Positions 49,727-59,347 are shown, counted from the stretch's first letter. The stretch: DNA of 64,000 nucleotides from Bacteroidia bacterium (GCA_030427905.1 JAUICL010000001.1:868001-932000), one strand, 5' to 3'. Numbers and translations are program-made. Notes: generated by a model not told the origin, from the letters alone.

Positions 49727-50533
49727 CTACCCCAAAGACTTCTGCACCAGGACGAAGGCGATTCCAATGAGCCCCATGGCTAGTGTAAATGCGATCATAA
49801 GTCCAACAAACTTCAGGAATGCCAGAACGACTTTTCCAAAAGACAAATTGTATAACCTTCGGTAGGCGTATAGGTAGTACACAACTCCAAGGATCATACT
49901 AAATGAGAATAGACTGGGATGGATAAAGACACTCCCCAAAAACAATAAGATCGAAATGGTGAATAGGAAGCCTTGGAAGTAAGCGGTTACAACGAGGTGT
50001 TCGCCGTAGTTGAAAGGTTTGCCAAAAACGAGCTTCGACATCCAAGCATAAACGGGTACTAACAAAAAGGTAAGAATATTGAAGTACTTCAAAACCGAAG
50101 ACTGGATGTCTTTGTTTAGTTGAAGCTGACTGAGGCGTTGTTCTTCCAACGCTTGCAGCTGTTCTGGAGTATCGTATTGCGATTGTAAAAAATCGTATTC
50201 AGTGTCGTTGATCACTTCCACCATTTTCATGTACTCATCACTAAACTGATTGAAAATGAGCATCGAAATAGCGGTACCTATCGCCAAAAAGGCAAATGGA
50301 GCCACAAAGCGCTTCCTCGTTCCATCGAAGTAAGGCATAAGTACCGTTTCAGGTCTTAGGAGCAATGCCTTTACCGTGCGCAGGTATTTGTTATCCCAGC
50401 CAAAAAATTGGTTGGTCAGGCTATGCCAAATCTTCTTTCCGGTGAGCCTGCCCGTTACGACCTCTGCTCCACAACTGTGACAATAGTGCGCATCATCTCC
50501 AATTCTTGTTTCACAGTTCTTGCAATTCATCAT
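49727..50533 (-). CDS. DUF3667 membrane protein with N-terminal zinc ribbon
   Basis: 268 residues from the ATG at 50533, preferred because it is preceded by AAGGAAA at suitable distance and gives MMNCKNCETRIGDDAHYCHSCG at the N-terminus, a four-cysteine zinc-ribbon. The frame is open further upstream. Next come WHSLTNQFFGWDNKYLRTVKALLLRPE and YFDGTRKRFVAPFAFLAIGTAISM, typical of DUF3667, and about five membrane segments. Function unknown. Confidence 0.85.
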   Translation of the reverse strand: MMNCKNCETRIGDDAHYCHSCGAEVVTGRLTGKKIWHSLTNQFFGWDNKYLRTVKALLLRPETVLMPYFDGTRKRFVAPFAFLAIGTAISMLIFNQFSDEYMKMVEVINDTEYDFLQSQYDTPEQLQALEEQRLSQLQLNKDIQSSVLKYFNILTFLLVPVYAWMSKLVFGKPFNYGEHLVVTAYFQGFLFTISILLFLGSVFIHPSLFSFSMILGVVYYLYAYRRLYNLSFGKVVLAFLKFVGLMIAFTLAMGLIGIAFVLVQKSLG

Positions 50534-50632
50534 ACGGTCGTTTCCTTCAAATGTATGTAAATCAGGGTTTCGCAAAAGTGAATCCATCATTTTAAATTTT
50601 TTGAAACATCTATGCACCTTTTTTTACGTCTA

Positions 50633-50640
50633 TATCTTTG
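50633..50640 (+). promoter_or_regulatory. Possible -7 element for the CotH-domain gene
   Basis: TATCTTTG, a full match to the Bacteroidota -7 consensus, 82 bp upstream of the start. There is no TTG at the expected upstream distance. Confidence 0.35.
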
Positions 50641-50721
50641 GTGAATTACCCTTAGCGAAATCTGGTATAGTGCTATCTTGCAGGTTTTTTCGTGTGGTGA
50701 GTAAATTGAGCATTGAAGAAT

Positions 50722-53061
50722 ATGAGTAGAGCCATTCTCGCAGTCAGTAGTGTTGTATTTTCCTTTTTCTTTCTGGTGGAAGCCCATGGTCAGGCGGTTT
50801 GGCTGAATGAGCTGGTGTCGAATAGCCAGGGCTTATATCCTGATGAAGACGGCGATAGCAGTGATTGGATAGAGCTCTACAACGCTTCTTCAGAGAGCAT
50901 TTCTTTATCGGGTTTCACTTTGAGTGATGATCCGGATGAACTGGACAAATGGACGTTTCCGGAGGTAAGCATTCCGGCTAATGACTATCTCGTAGTTTTC
51001 TGCTCAAGCAAGGACAGATACACAGAACCGCTCCATACCAATTTTGGGGTGAAATCTTCTGGTGAGTCCGTGCTTCTGAGCAATCCGCAGGGCCTGGTAA
51101 TCAGTGAAATTAGTCCGAGACCGCTTGCTGAAGGATTTGCCTTGGCGCGCTTTTGCGGAGAAGATTGTTACTGGGAAGTGATGCAGCACGAAAGCCCTGG
51201 TGTGAGCAATATGGATCAAAGCGTTGTTTCGTTCTCCCACCCTTCTGGGGTTTATGAAGACGATTTACTCCTCGAAATGGCTCATCCCTTTGGACATGAA
51301 ATACGCTACACTACCGACGGATCGGAGCCAACCGCTGAGAGCGCTTTGTACACAGAGCCGTTTACATTGACCGATGCCACTTTGACGGATCACGTCATTT
51401 CCAATATTTCAACTTCTACCTATTGGTCGGCCCCTTCGGATGATGTGATGGAAATTAATGTGGTGCGTGCCCAATCATTTGTGGCTGGCGTGCCTACATC
51501 GCAGGTGTTTTCAAAGACCTACGCCATAGGCGATGAAGTGGAAGAGCTGTTTAATGAATATCCCGTTTTCTCTTTGCAATGCCACGCCGATTCGCTTTTT
51601 AGTGCTGAGCGGGGAATCTACGTACCTGGAGTAAATTTTGACTCTGGAAATTCCATCTGGTCGGGAAACTATTTTATGCGCGGAGCTGAGTGGGAGCGAC
51701 CAATCCATATCGAGTATTTCGAAAATATGGAAGCAGTTTGGGCGCAGGAAGTGGGTGTGCGGATACATGGAGGTAGGACCCGGGGAGCACCGCAAAAATC
51801 TCTTCGTCTTTACGCCAGAAACGAACTTGGCGCTGGTGAATTCCACCATTCCTTCTTCGAGACTAAGGAAAAGACCGTTTTTGACAAGCTATTGCTTCGT
51901 TGCCACTACGGATGCTGGAATAAGACTATTATTAAAGATGAAGTAACGGCCTACGTTTGTAGGGACTTGAATTTTGTGAGTCAGCATGCAAGACCTTGTG
52001 TGGTATTTATCAATGGGGAGTATTGGGGAATGTATACTATCCGCGATTTTATTGATGCTCAGTTTATCGAAGAAGATTACGGATTTCACCAAGACTCTGT
52101 CGATATCCTGAATCACGGATCGGGATTTAGGCCTGGAGCAGACCCCGATTGGGGAATATACGAAGGCGAGAATGACCACTATGCAGCGATGATGGATTTT
52201 ATCGAAAATGCCGATATGACTGACGTGGCCAATTATGAGTACATCGACACGCAGATGGATATTTCGAGCATGATCGAGTATTACGCAACTCAAATTTTCT
52301 TTGCTCAGAAAGATTGGCCGGCAGGAAATCACAAAGTGTGGCGTGGTGGATATGAGGGAACCCGATGGAGATGGGTGCTCTTTGACACCGATTCGGGTTG
52401 GGGCTACCTCGGGCCAAACAACAACACCTTTATCAGAGCGACCACCACCACGAGCTCAGATTATTCCAATCCACCATGGGCCACATTTCTCTTCCGAAAA
52501 ATGCTGGAATCGCCAGAATATGAAGAAGCCTTTAAGGCAAGGTTGGCTTGCTTAATGAGACAGGAGTTTCATCCAGATACTTTGAATTCTGCTATTGACC
52601 GATTTGTAGATATCTACACGCCGGGTATGCCGCGAAATTTGGATCGCTGGCACTTCTTGACGGGTATGTCTGATTGGACTTCGCGCGTGTCAAATGAACT
52701 CAGAGATTTTGGCGAAGAGCGTAGACCTTACCTTGAAGGCTACGTTGAATCTTTCTTTGATGCGCCATATGATCCAGAAGACTATGACTGCGGACTTGAT
52801 CCCATAGGTACAGATGATGTAGCTTTTGAGACTAGATTGGCAGTTTATCCTAATCCTGCTTCTAGTCATATCTGGATTGACGTGAATGCGGTAGAACCTG
52901 GTGCAAATGTTCATGTATACGACATACAGGGAAGGCAGGTACACAGTGGTAGCTACTCTTTTCATCAAACCCTTGATATTTCCCGGTTTGTCTCTGGTGT
53001 GTATGTGGTAGTCGTTCAGTTTGAAAACAGTGTTGTTACTGGACGTTTTATAAAGCAGTAA
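50722..53061 (+). CDS. Secreted CotH-kinase-like protein with lamin-tail domain and T9SS sorting domain
   Basis: 779 residues from the ATG at 50722 (a TTG nine bases earlier is also in frame). A signal peptide (LAVSSVVFSFFFLVEAHGQ) is followed by a lamin-tail domain (VWLNELVSNSQG...SDWIELYNASSE) at about 25-130, a chitobiase-type segment (IRYTTDGSEPTAESALY), and a CotH domain at about 310-600: VRIHGGRTRGAPQKSLRLYA, INGEYWGMYTIRDFIDAQF, WVLFDTDSGWG. The C-terminus is a type A sorting domain (AVYPNPASSHIWIDV...VSGVYVVVVQFE). CotH proteins are atypical protein kinases of spore coats; secreted bacterial members with LTD are common in Bacteroidota, and their role is unclear. Confidence 0.88.
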   Translation: MSRAILAVSSVVFSFFFLVEAHGQAVWLNELVSNSQGLYPDEDGDSSDWIELYNASSESISLSGFTLSDDPDELDKWTFPEVSIPANDYLVVFCSSKDRYTEPLHTNFGVKSSGESVLLSNPQGLVISEISPRPLAEGFALARFCGEDCYWEVMQHESPGVSNMDQSVVSFSHPSGVYEDDLLLEMAHPFGHEIRYTTDGSEPTAESALYTEPFTLTDATLTDHVISNISTSTYWSAPSDDVMEINVVRAQSFVAGVPTSQVFSKTYAIGDEVEELFNEYPVFSLQCHADSLFSAERGIYVPGVNFDSGNSIWSGNYFMRGAEWERPIHIEYFENMEAVWAQEVGVRIHGGRTRGAPQKSLRLYARNELGAGEFHHSFFETKEKTVFDKLLLRCHYGCWNKTIIKDEVTAYVCRDLNFVSQHARPCVVFINGEYWGMYTIRDFIDAQFIEEDYGFHQDSVDILNHGSGFRPGADPDWGIYEGENDHYAAMMDFIENADMTDVANYEYIDTQMDISSMIEYYATQIFFAQKDWPAGNHKVWRGGYEGTRWRWVLFDTDSGWGYLGPNNNTFIRATTTTSSDYSNPPWATFLFRKMLESPEYEEAFKARLACLMRQEFHPDTLNSAIDRFVDIYTPGMPRNLDRWHFLTGMSDWTSRVSNELRDFGEERRPYLEGYVESFFDAPYDPEDYDCGLDPIGTDDVAFETRLAVYPNPASSHIWIDVNAVEPGANVHVYDIQGRQVHSGSYSFHQTLDISRFVSGVYVVVVQFENSVVTGRFIKQ

Positions 53062-53105
53062 GGCCCATTTCTTCCGCACTTTCCCGATCTTCCTATATTT
53101 AGGAA

Positions 53106-53630
53106 ATGGAACATTTTGATTTCGAGCAATTGCATGTGCGACCGAGATTTCGGTTTACCGTGCCATATGAAACGGCACCACTTGTTGAGCATTTGAGATC
53201 AAAGTTTAAATCAGGTGACCACCCCTTTCCAACTACCGTGGTCGACAATCATTTCACCTTGGATGTTCCTGATCAGATTGCTCATTACTGGTCGCCGAGA
53301 GTGAGCTTCGAAATCGTAGAAGATGAATCTGATCCCAGTAAGAGTTTGGTCAGAGGGCTGATTGGCCCTAAACCGAATGTTTGGACCATGTTCGTATTCA
53401 TCTACTCGAGTATCGGCTTAATTGGACTTTTTCTTTCGATGTATGGATTTTCCCGCCGAAGTCTCAATCACGAGTCTGAGATGGTTTGGGCATTTCCGGT
53501 AGCACTCGTCTTGATGAGTACGGCCTATCTCGTCAGCAGGTCAGGGCAAAAAATGGGAGCAAAGCAGATTGATCTGCTCAAAACCTTTTTTCGGGATTCA
53601 TGGAAGGAGCTACAAAATAAAGAAGACTAG
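53106..53630 (+). CDS. Small membrane protein of unknown function
   Basis: 174 residues. A soluble N-terminal part of about 95 residues (beginning MEHFDFEQLHVRPRFRFTV) is followed by two membrane helices, VWTMFVFIYSSIGLIGLFL and WAFPVALVLMSTAYLV, and a charged C-terminal tail. I do not recognise the family. It follows the CotH gene by 44 bp on the same strand, and overlaps folC's 3' end by four bases. There is no signal peptide. Confidence 0.7.
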   Translation: MEHFDFEQLHVRPRFRFTVPYETAPLVEHLRSKFKSGDHPFPTTVVDNHFTLDVPDQIAHYWSPRVSFEIVEDESDPSKSLVRGLIGPKPNVWTMFVFIYSSIGLIGLFLSMYGFSRRSLNHESEMVWAFPVALVLMSTAYLVSRSGQKMGAKQIDLLKTFFRDSWKELQNKED

Positions 53631-54844
53631 TTCAGGACTTCAGCCACGACAAAAACGCTTCCACCGACAAATATCAAGTCATTTATTTGGGCATCTTCCT
53701 TGGCCGCTTCCAACGCATCAGCGACCGAAGCGTAGGATTTACCTTCTAGCGCAAATTTGATGGCTTCCGCCTGGAGTTGGTCTTGATCTTTCCCACGTGG
53801 CACATCGGGTTTGCACCAGTAGTAGGTAGCCGATTTTGGCAATAGGTTCAGAATTTCTTTGGCATTCTTATCACCTACCATGCCCCAGACGATGTGCAGC
53901 CGCACAAAGGTTTCTTTTCTCAAAAGACCAACCACTTGTTCCACACCAGCCGCGTTGTGGCCAACATCGGCGATAATTTTTGGGTTCTGTCCAATGGTTT
54001 CCCACCGTCCGCGCAGTCCGGCTTGCTCCCTTACGCGCAAGGCTCCTTCTTCCACTTTCTTCTCGGGAAGATTCCAGCCGAGTTCGCGCATGATCTCAAT
54101 TGCTTTCGAAACCACTTGCATATTCTCGCGCTGATAGGAGCCGGTTAGATCGGTTTCGAGATAGGGAGCCTTAGCCCAGATGTCGTGCCAGGGCGCTCCA
54201 CGATCGGCCGCGATGTGACTTAATTCGTCGAGTACATCTAACTCATTGCGCCCAACAACAACTGGAACACCAGGCTTGATGATACCGCCCTTTTCCCGAG
54301 CTATAGCGGTAAGGGTGTCCCCCAAGAATTGCTCGTGATCTTTCGAAATACTTGTGATTACCGATAGCTCAGGGTTGATGACGTTCGTAGAATCCAGCCT
54401 TCCGCCCATTCCCACTTCAAAAATGGCGATATCGACCTTTTCGTTGGCGAAGTGATCGAATGCCATAGCACAGGTGATCTCAAAGAACGATGGGCTAAAC
54501 TGGCTCGCTTCGGCTTGAATCCGCTCTACAAAATTGGTGACTGAGTCTTCGTGAATCAATTCTCCGTTTATGCGAATGCGCTCTCGATAATCGAGTAAAT
54601 GGGGTGATGTAAAAAGTCCTGTTTTGTATCCACAAGACTGAAAAATGGACGCCAGTGCCGAAGAGACAGATCCTTTTCCGTTGGTGCCAGCCACATGAAT
54701 GCATTTAATGCCATTTTGCGGATTTCCCAGTGCTTCACAAAGGGCAATGGTATTGGACAAATCGGCTTTATAAGCAGGGGCGCCCACGCGTTGAAACATG
54801 GGTAGCTGGGTAAAAAGGTAGTCCAGGGCTTCTGAATACTTCAT
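53627..54844 (-). CDS. folC: Bifunctional folylpolyglutamate synthase/dihydrofolate synthase
   Basis: 405 residues. It adds L-glutamate to dihydropteroate and folates, in an ATP-dependent Mur-ligase-like reaction. ATP loop HVAGTNGKGSVSSALASIF near 49-60; FTSPHLLDYRERIRING; FEITCAMAFDHFANEKVD; EVGMGGRLDSTNVI; SISKDHEQFLGDT; and ADVGHNAAGVEQV in the C-terminal domain. It is last in the exbB-exbD-tonB-folC series, and its start overlaps the tonB stop by one base. Confidence 0.96.
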   Translation of the reverse strand: MKYSEALDYLFTQLPMFQRVGAPAYKADLSNTIALCEALGNPQNGIKCIHVAGTNGKGSVSSALASIFQSCGYKTGLFTSPHLLDYRERIRINGELIHEDSVTNFVERIQAEASQFSPSFFEITCAMAFDHFANEKVDIAIFEVGMGGRLDSTNVINPELSVITSISKDHEQFLGDTLTAIAREKGGIIKPGVPVVVGRNELDVLDELSHIAADRGAPWHDIWAKAPYLETDLTGSYQRENMQVVSKAIEIMRELGWNLPEKKVEEGALRVREQAGLRGRWETIGQNPKIIADVGHNAAGVEQVVGLLRKETFVRLHIVWGMVGDKNAKEILNLLPKSATYYWCKPDVPRGKDQDQLQAEAIKFALEGKSYASVADALEAAKEDAQINDLIFVGGSVFVVAEVLN

Positions 54845-55647
54845 TACTTAAGTTGGAACACATAACGCACTTTTCCCCTTTGCTCAACCATGGCACTGGG
54901 GTCGCCATTAAACTTAAAGTTATTCAGAACGTCGTTCTTCGCCAAATTAATTAGGTATTGGGAAGTCGTGTTTGACTCTTTTAGATCTGGCTGTACTTTG
55001 GTTACATTTCCATTTCGGTCCACCCAAATCTTCAAAACCACAACGCCTTCTTCGCGGGTGGTAGAAATCTTGGTTCCGTAGCCTGGAAGCATACTTCGCC
55101 CATCGAGCTGCCAGCTTCCATTTCCCTGGCCCAGGGCCCCCTGTCCTTTGGTTCCGTCTGGATTTCCTTTGTCGCCAGTGCCCGTATCGTCAGGGCCTTG
55201 GCTGCCACCACCGCTGGGGTTTGAAAGAGCATCAAGGGCATTATTGAGCCTGTCTGAGATCTGTGGCTCAGGTTCGGGCTCTTCTTCTACTTCTTCTGGT
55301 GTGGTTTCTTCCACCACGGGTTGAGACTCTTCCTGAGATGGAACCGCCACATCACTTGCTTCATCTGTCACTACTTCTTCGACAGTCTCAGTCACCGTTT
55401 CTTCTACAGGTGGAGTAGGGGCTTGTACTTGCTCTTGAACAGGCTCAGGACTGATATCAGCTACGGCGTCGCCACTAGCCACTTCATCCCAACCGAATTC
55501 AATTGAAGCTCCTTCTTCTTCGGGGAGGGGCACAGGCTGCTCCAATCCGAAAATGAAGAACGCAATCAAGGCCAGCACGTGAAATACGACCGTGGCAATG
55601 ATGGCAATCCGCTTTCGCTTTTTTTCTTCTGGGCTTTCAGCTTCCAT
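54844..55647 (-). CDS. TonB-like energy transducer
   Basis: 267 residues. One membrane helix near the N-terminus (IAIIATVVFHVLALIAFFIFGL) precedes a long Pro/Glu/Val-rich periplasmic linker (QEQVQAPTPPVEETVTETV, EEVEEEPEPEP), a Gly-rich stretch, and a C-terminal TonB-type domain (ILKIWVDRNGNVTKVQPDLK). TonB passes the energy of ExbB/ExbD to outer-membrane receptors. It directly follows exbD (2 bp). Acidic residues dominate the linker, unlike the Pro-Lys type in E. coli. Confidence 0.88.
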   Translation of the reverse strand: MEAESPEEKKRKRIAIIATVVFHVLALIAFFIFGLEQPVPLPEEEGASIEFGWDEVASGDAVADISPEPVQEQVQAPTPPVEETVTETVEEVVTDEASDVAVPSQEESQPVVEETTPEEVEEEPEPEPQISDRLNNALDALSNPSGGGSQGPDDTGTGDKGNPDGTKGQGALGQGNGSWQLDGRSMLPGYGTKISTTREEGVVVLKIWVDRNGNVTKVQPDLKESNTTSQYLINLAKNDVLNNFKFNGDPSAMVEQRGKVRYVFQLK

Positions 55648-55649
55648 GA

Positions 55650-56042
55650 TTACTTGGGTTTAGTAGCCAGTACAATCTTCCACTTGTTTCGTTTAGCGAT
55701 ATCTAAAACTTTAACAGTTTCGCCCGTTGGCACGGCCTGATCAACGTGAAAAACAATACTCGGTTCGTCGCCGTTAGTCAGGCTATTGGCAAGTACGCTC
55801 TCCAATTCAGTCGGGTCAATAATTTTATTGTTGACAGAGTAAATCAAGTCCCGGTCGATGCGAAGTGAGATGTTTTGCTTTTTCGTCGTTTTATTCGCGC
55901 TCACAGGCAGGTCTACGGGCAACGCGTATGGGCTTACGAGGGTAGAAACGATGATAAAGAAGATAAGTAGGAGAAACACCAGGTCGGTCATGGACGACAT
56001 GGAGAAACTTGCATTGACTTTATTTCTGGATCTTAGATTCAT
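55650..56042 (-). CDS. exbD: ExbD/TolR-family biopolymer transporter
   Basis: 130 residues. One N-terminal membrane helix, SMTDLVFLLLIFFIIVSTLV, contains the aspartate that carries protons in ExbD/TolR (the D of MTDLVF). The periplasmic part has the family stretch PSIVFHVDQAVPTGETVKVLDIAKR. It works with ExbB to energise TonB-dependent uptake. It follows exbB by 6 bp and precedes tonB by 2 bp. Confidence 0.93.
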   Translation of the reverse strand: MNLRSRNKVNASFSMSSMTDLVFLLLIFFIIVSTLVSPYALPVDLPVSANKTTKKQNISLRIDRDLIYSVNNKIIDPTELESVLANSLTNGDEPSIVFHVDQAVPTGETVKVLDIAKRNKWKIVLATKPK

Positions 56043-56048
56043 ACGATC

Positions 56049-56753
56049 TTATTTACCGGGTTCTTCCAAAAGATCGATAAACTCGAGCGATCGCGCTTCC
56101 ATGCGGTGTACCACTTTATCTACTTTCACCACCAGGGTATTGTAGGCGATGTAAGCAATAATACCAATGATCAAACCGGCTACCGTCGTAACCATGGCTT
56201 GCATAATTCCCCCTGACAATTCGGAAATCTCTACGCCGTTTCCAGAAATCTTCATGGAGTGGAAGGTCATGATCATTCCAATAACAGTTCCCAAGAAACC
56301 GATCATTGGAGCAGCACCAGCTACGGTAGCTAAGACTGCAAGACCCTTTTCGAGCTTGTACACTTCCAGCTTACCGACGTTTTCGATCGAAGCACCGATG
56401 TCGTCCATGGGTTTTCCGATACGGGCTACACCTTTGTCGATCATTCGTGCAATCGGAGTATTGGTTGTTGCACAAAGGCTTCGAGCCGCGTCGAGTTTTC
56501 CGTCGCTCACGTAGTCCTTAATGCGATTCATAAAGTCCTTGTCTTCCTTGGAAGCCTTGCTGATGGCCATCCAGCGCTCAGCGAAAATGTAAATGGCTAT
56601 AATCGACAAGATTGCCAGCGGAATCATGATATACCATCCACCGTCTACAATCAATTGCCAGATTGAAATTGTCTCTGTAGTTCCTGCAGCCGCAGCCAGG
56701 CTATCGCTTGCGGCCACACCCGCATCGATTTGCAATAAGAAGTGTTTGTTCAT
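56049..56753 (-). CDS. exbB: MotA/TolQ/ExbB-family proton channel protein
   Basis: 234 residues with three membrane segments. The first segment is WYIMIPLAILSIIAIYIFAERW, and the second and third are GLAVLATVAGAAPMIGFLGTVIGM and GIMQAMVTTVAGLIIGIIAYIAYN, the ExbB pattern with GFLGTVIGMI and ALVTT-like AMVTTVAGL. A proton path runs between ExbB and ExbD. It is the first gene of the tight exbB-exbD-tonB-folC series. Confidence 0.94.
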   Translation of the reverse strand: MNKHFLLQIDAGVAASDSLAAAAGTTETISIWQLIVDGGWYIMIPLAILSIIAIYIFAERWMAISKASKEDKDFMNRIKDYVSDGKLDAARSLCATTNTPIARMIDKGVARIGKPMDDIGASIENVGKLEVYKLEKGLAVLATVAGAAPMIGFLGTVIGMIMTFHSMKISGNGVEISELSGGIMQAMVTTVAGLIIGIIAYIAYNTLVVKVDKVVHRMEARSLEFIDLLEEPGK

Positions 56754-56803
56754 ACAACAAGAATATGGCAGTTTACCATATAAACGATGTATCTAGAAAC
56801 AAA

Positions 56804-58117
56804 TTATGCACTCATGAGTATGAATACTGCAGCACCTGCAATATACCCCACGATGGCAAGCCAGCTAAGCTTCTTCAAGTACCAAATAAAGTCGATGCGC
56901 TCCAGCCCCATAGCAGCTACACCAGCTGCAGAACCAATGATAAGCGCTGATCCACCTGTACCGGCACAATAGGCAAGAAATAGCCAGAAATCTCCATTTG
57001 CCGCAAATACACCTTCGGCAGCTATGGGGTACATCCCTTGAGCGGCTGCAACGAGTGGTACGTTATCAACAATGGCAGACAAAAGTCCGATGGTCAAGTC
57101 AATGGCGTAGATGTTTCCGATTGCCTCGTCGAGGTAAGCCGCCACATTTCCTAAAATACCCACTTCTTGAAGTGCCGAAACACCGAGAAGGATACCTAAG
57201 AAGAACAGAACCGATGCCATATCGATCTTCTTTAAAACACCGATAATGGTCAGTTTTTTCTTTGCTGCCATAGGTTTGTGACGGTGCATCAATTCTGTGA
57301 CGAGCCACATAACTCCGAGCGAAAGCATCATCCCCATGAATGGTGGAAGGTGAGTCACCGTTTTGAAAACGGGGACAAATAGAAGTCCAGCTACCCCGAG
57401 AATGAAAATAGTCATGCGCTCTTTGTCGCTCGCGGGATTCTCTTCCGCGTTTTCATCAATGGCAGGTCGAGTCACATTTCCTTTCATTGTCATAGAAAGA
57501 ATACCAAGTGGCACCAATACGGTCACGAGACTCGGAACGAAAAGTTCCTTGATAATCACGGGAACATCGGGCAACTGCTGCTTGATCCAAAGCATCGTGG
57601 TGGTTACATCACCAATAGGCGACCAGGCACCACCAGCATTGGCAGCAATTACCAGGAATCCGACAAAGAACCATCTGGTTTTCTTATCGTCAACGAGCTT
57701 TCGCAGTAGCGAAACCATAACGATGGTGGTCGTCAAATTGTCGAGTACGGCACTGAAGAAAAATGTCAGAATACTCAGTATCCATAGGAGCTTCACCTTA
57801 TTGGTGGTCTTAATCTTGTCGGTAATGACTCTAAAGCCTTCGTGGGCATCGACCGTTTCTACAATGGTCATAGCTCCCATCAGGAAGAAGAGAATACTCG
57901 ATATCTCGTAGAGATGGTGAATCAATCCACCTTGCCCATCGACACCGTGCTCAATAATGTGGTGTACCGCATCGCCTGCAGGAATGGTGAAAACGTACAA
58001 AGTCCAACATCCTATTCCCAATAGAAGGGCCGAAGCTGCTTTGTCAATATGCAATGGGTGTTCTAGGGCTATGGCTAGATAACCGAGAACAAAAACAATA
58101 ATTATGGCTATTTCCAT
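56804..58117 (-). CDS. nhaD: Sodium:proton antiporter, NhaD type
   Basis: 437 residues with about 12 membrane segments. Recognisable parts are AIALEHPLHIDKAASALLLG, LTFFFSAVLDNLTTTIVMVSLLRKL, ANAGGAWSPIGDVTTTMLWI, and LLSAIVDNVPLVAAAQGM, in which NLTT and DNVPL are the conserved ion-path motifs of the IT superfamily. NhaD exports sodium in exchange for protons, as is common in marine bacteria. The start follows the upstream dehydrogenase stop by three bases, so they are cotranscribed. Confidence 0.93.
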   Translation of the reverse strand: MEIAIIIVFVLGYLAIALEHPLHIDKAASALLLGIGCWTLYVFTIPAGDAVHHIIEHGVDGQGGLIHHLYEISSILFFLMGAMTIVETVDAHEGFRVITDKIKTTNKVKLLWILSILTFFFSAVLDNLTTTIVMVSLLRKLVDDKKTRWFFVGFLVIAANAGGAWSPIGDVTTTMLWIKQQLPDVPVIIKELFVPSLVTVLVPLGILSMTMKGNVTRPAIDENAEENPASDKERMTIFILGVAGLLFVPVFKTVTHLPPFMGMMLSLGVMWLVTELMHRHKPMAAKKKLTIIGVLKKIDMASVLFFLGILLGVSALQEVGILGNVAAYLDEAIGNIYAIDLTIGLLSAIVDNVPLVAAAQGMYPIAAEGVFAANGDFWLFLAYCAGTGGSALIIGSAAGVAAMGLERIDFIWYLKKLSWLAIVGYIAGAAVFILMSA

Positions 58118-58120
58118 GGT

Positions 58121-59347
58121 TTATATCAGTTGTGACAAGGCGATTTCGAACCCCGTCTCTGCCAAATTTTTTCCGGTAGGATTTTTTTCGTGGATGGCTT
58201 CAAGTGCCTTGAGAATGATATTGGAAGTGTCGTTGAAAATCGCTTCATCGCTCATTTCTACATCGCGCTCCATGCAGTAGGCAAACACTCTCGCCATTCC
58301 GCAATTTGAGATAAAATCAGGGATGATAGAAAGGTGCTTATCGGTATGTGCCATGATCGGGCCGAAGAAGATTTCCGGATCGGCAAATGGTACATTTGCT
58401 CCGCAGGCAATCACTTCCATACCTGCTTTAATCATGCGGTCTACTTGTTCTTGGGTTACGAGCCTCGAAGCGGCACACGGTAGGAAGATTTCTGCAGGCG
58501 TGTCCCAAACTTTGGCATTCACTTCATCAAAGCTCATCATGTTGTCGGCCCTCAGACTATTCCCTTCTTTGTCTAGGAAAAGTTGCTTGATTTCATCAAA
58601 ACTCAGGCCTTCCGTATTGATTATTCCACCAACGCGGTCTATGATTCCGACTACTTTTACTTCGGCTTGAGCGAGGTAATATGCTGCCGCAGCGCCTACA
58701 TTACCCCATCCTTGTATGATGGCTCGCTTTCCTTTATAGTCTACTTTTTGGAGGTCGTAGTGGTGAAGTACACTCATCGCAACACCATAGCCTGTAATCA
58801 TATCGGCTATGACAAATTTGCGCGAAGGCTCTGGTGAATAATTCGGGTCTTCAACAACTTTTGAAACCCCAAATCTCAATTGACCGATCTGCTGGATCTT
58901 TTCGTTCTCACGTGGATTGAAGTGACCATTTACAACACCTTCTTGCGGATGCCAAAGACCAAATTCTTCGGTGATTGGAATTACTTCGTGAATTTCATCT
59001 ACATTTAGATCACCTCCCGTACCGTAGTAATTTTTTAGAAGGGGAGTTACAGCTCTATACCACCGCTCTAAAACGCCTTTCTTACGCGGGTCGCTCGGAT
59101 CGAAGTCAATACCGCTTTTGGCACCACCAATGGGCGGTCCAGAAACTGAAAATTTAACTTCCATTGTTTTGGCCAGCGATTCTACTTCTCGACGGTCAAG
59201 TCCTTGACGCATTCTAGTTCCACCTCCAGCGGCTCCTCCACGCAATGAGTTGATAACCACCCATCCTCGCGCTTCGGTTTCAGCATCGTGCCATTCGAAA
59301 ACAATTTCTGGCTTCTTTTCTTCAAATTTCCTTAAAAGGTCTCGCAT
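58121..59347 (-). CDS. Glu/Leu/Phe/Val-type amino-acid dehydrogenase
   Basis: 408 residues. The N-terminal substrate domain has RGGAAGGGTRMRQGLDRREVESLA and the catalytic GPPIGGAKSGIDFDP, where the lysine in GGAKSGI is conserved, and YYGTGGDLNVDE with the catalytic aspartate. The NAD domain has RAIIQGWGNVGAAAAYYLAQA. It converts an L-amino acid to its 2-oxo acid and ammonia; glutamate is likely but leucine or another residue is possible. It is first in a run that continues into nhaD and perhaps exbB. A TATATTTG promoter element lies 24 bp before the ATG. Confidence 0.88.
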   Translation of the reverse strand: MRDLLRKFEEKKPEIVFEWHDAETEARGWVVINSLRGGAAGGGTRMRQGLDRREVESLAKTMEVKFSVSGPPIGGAKSGIDFDPSDPRKKGVLERWYRAVTPLLKNYYGTGGDLNVDEIHEVIPITEEFGLWHPQEGVVNGHFNPRENEKIQQIGQLRFGVSKVVEDPNYSPEPSRKFVIADMITGYGVAMSVLHHYDLQKVDYKGKRAIIQGWGNVGAAAAYYLAQAEVKVVGIIDRVGGIINTEGLSFDEIKQLFLDKEGNSLRADNMMSFDEVNAKVWDTPAEIFLPCAASRLVTQEQVDRMIKAGMEVIACGANVPFADPEIFFGPIMAHTDKHLSIIPDFISNCGMARVFAYCMERDVEMSDEAIFNDTSNIILKALEAIHEKNPTGKNLAETGFEIALSQLI

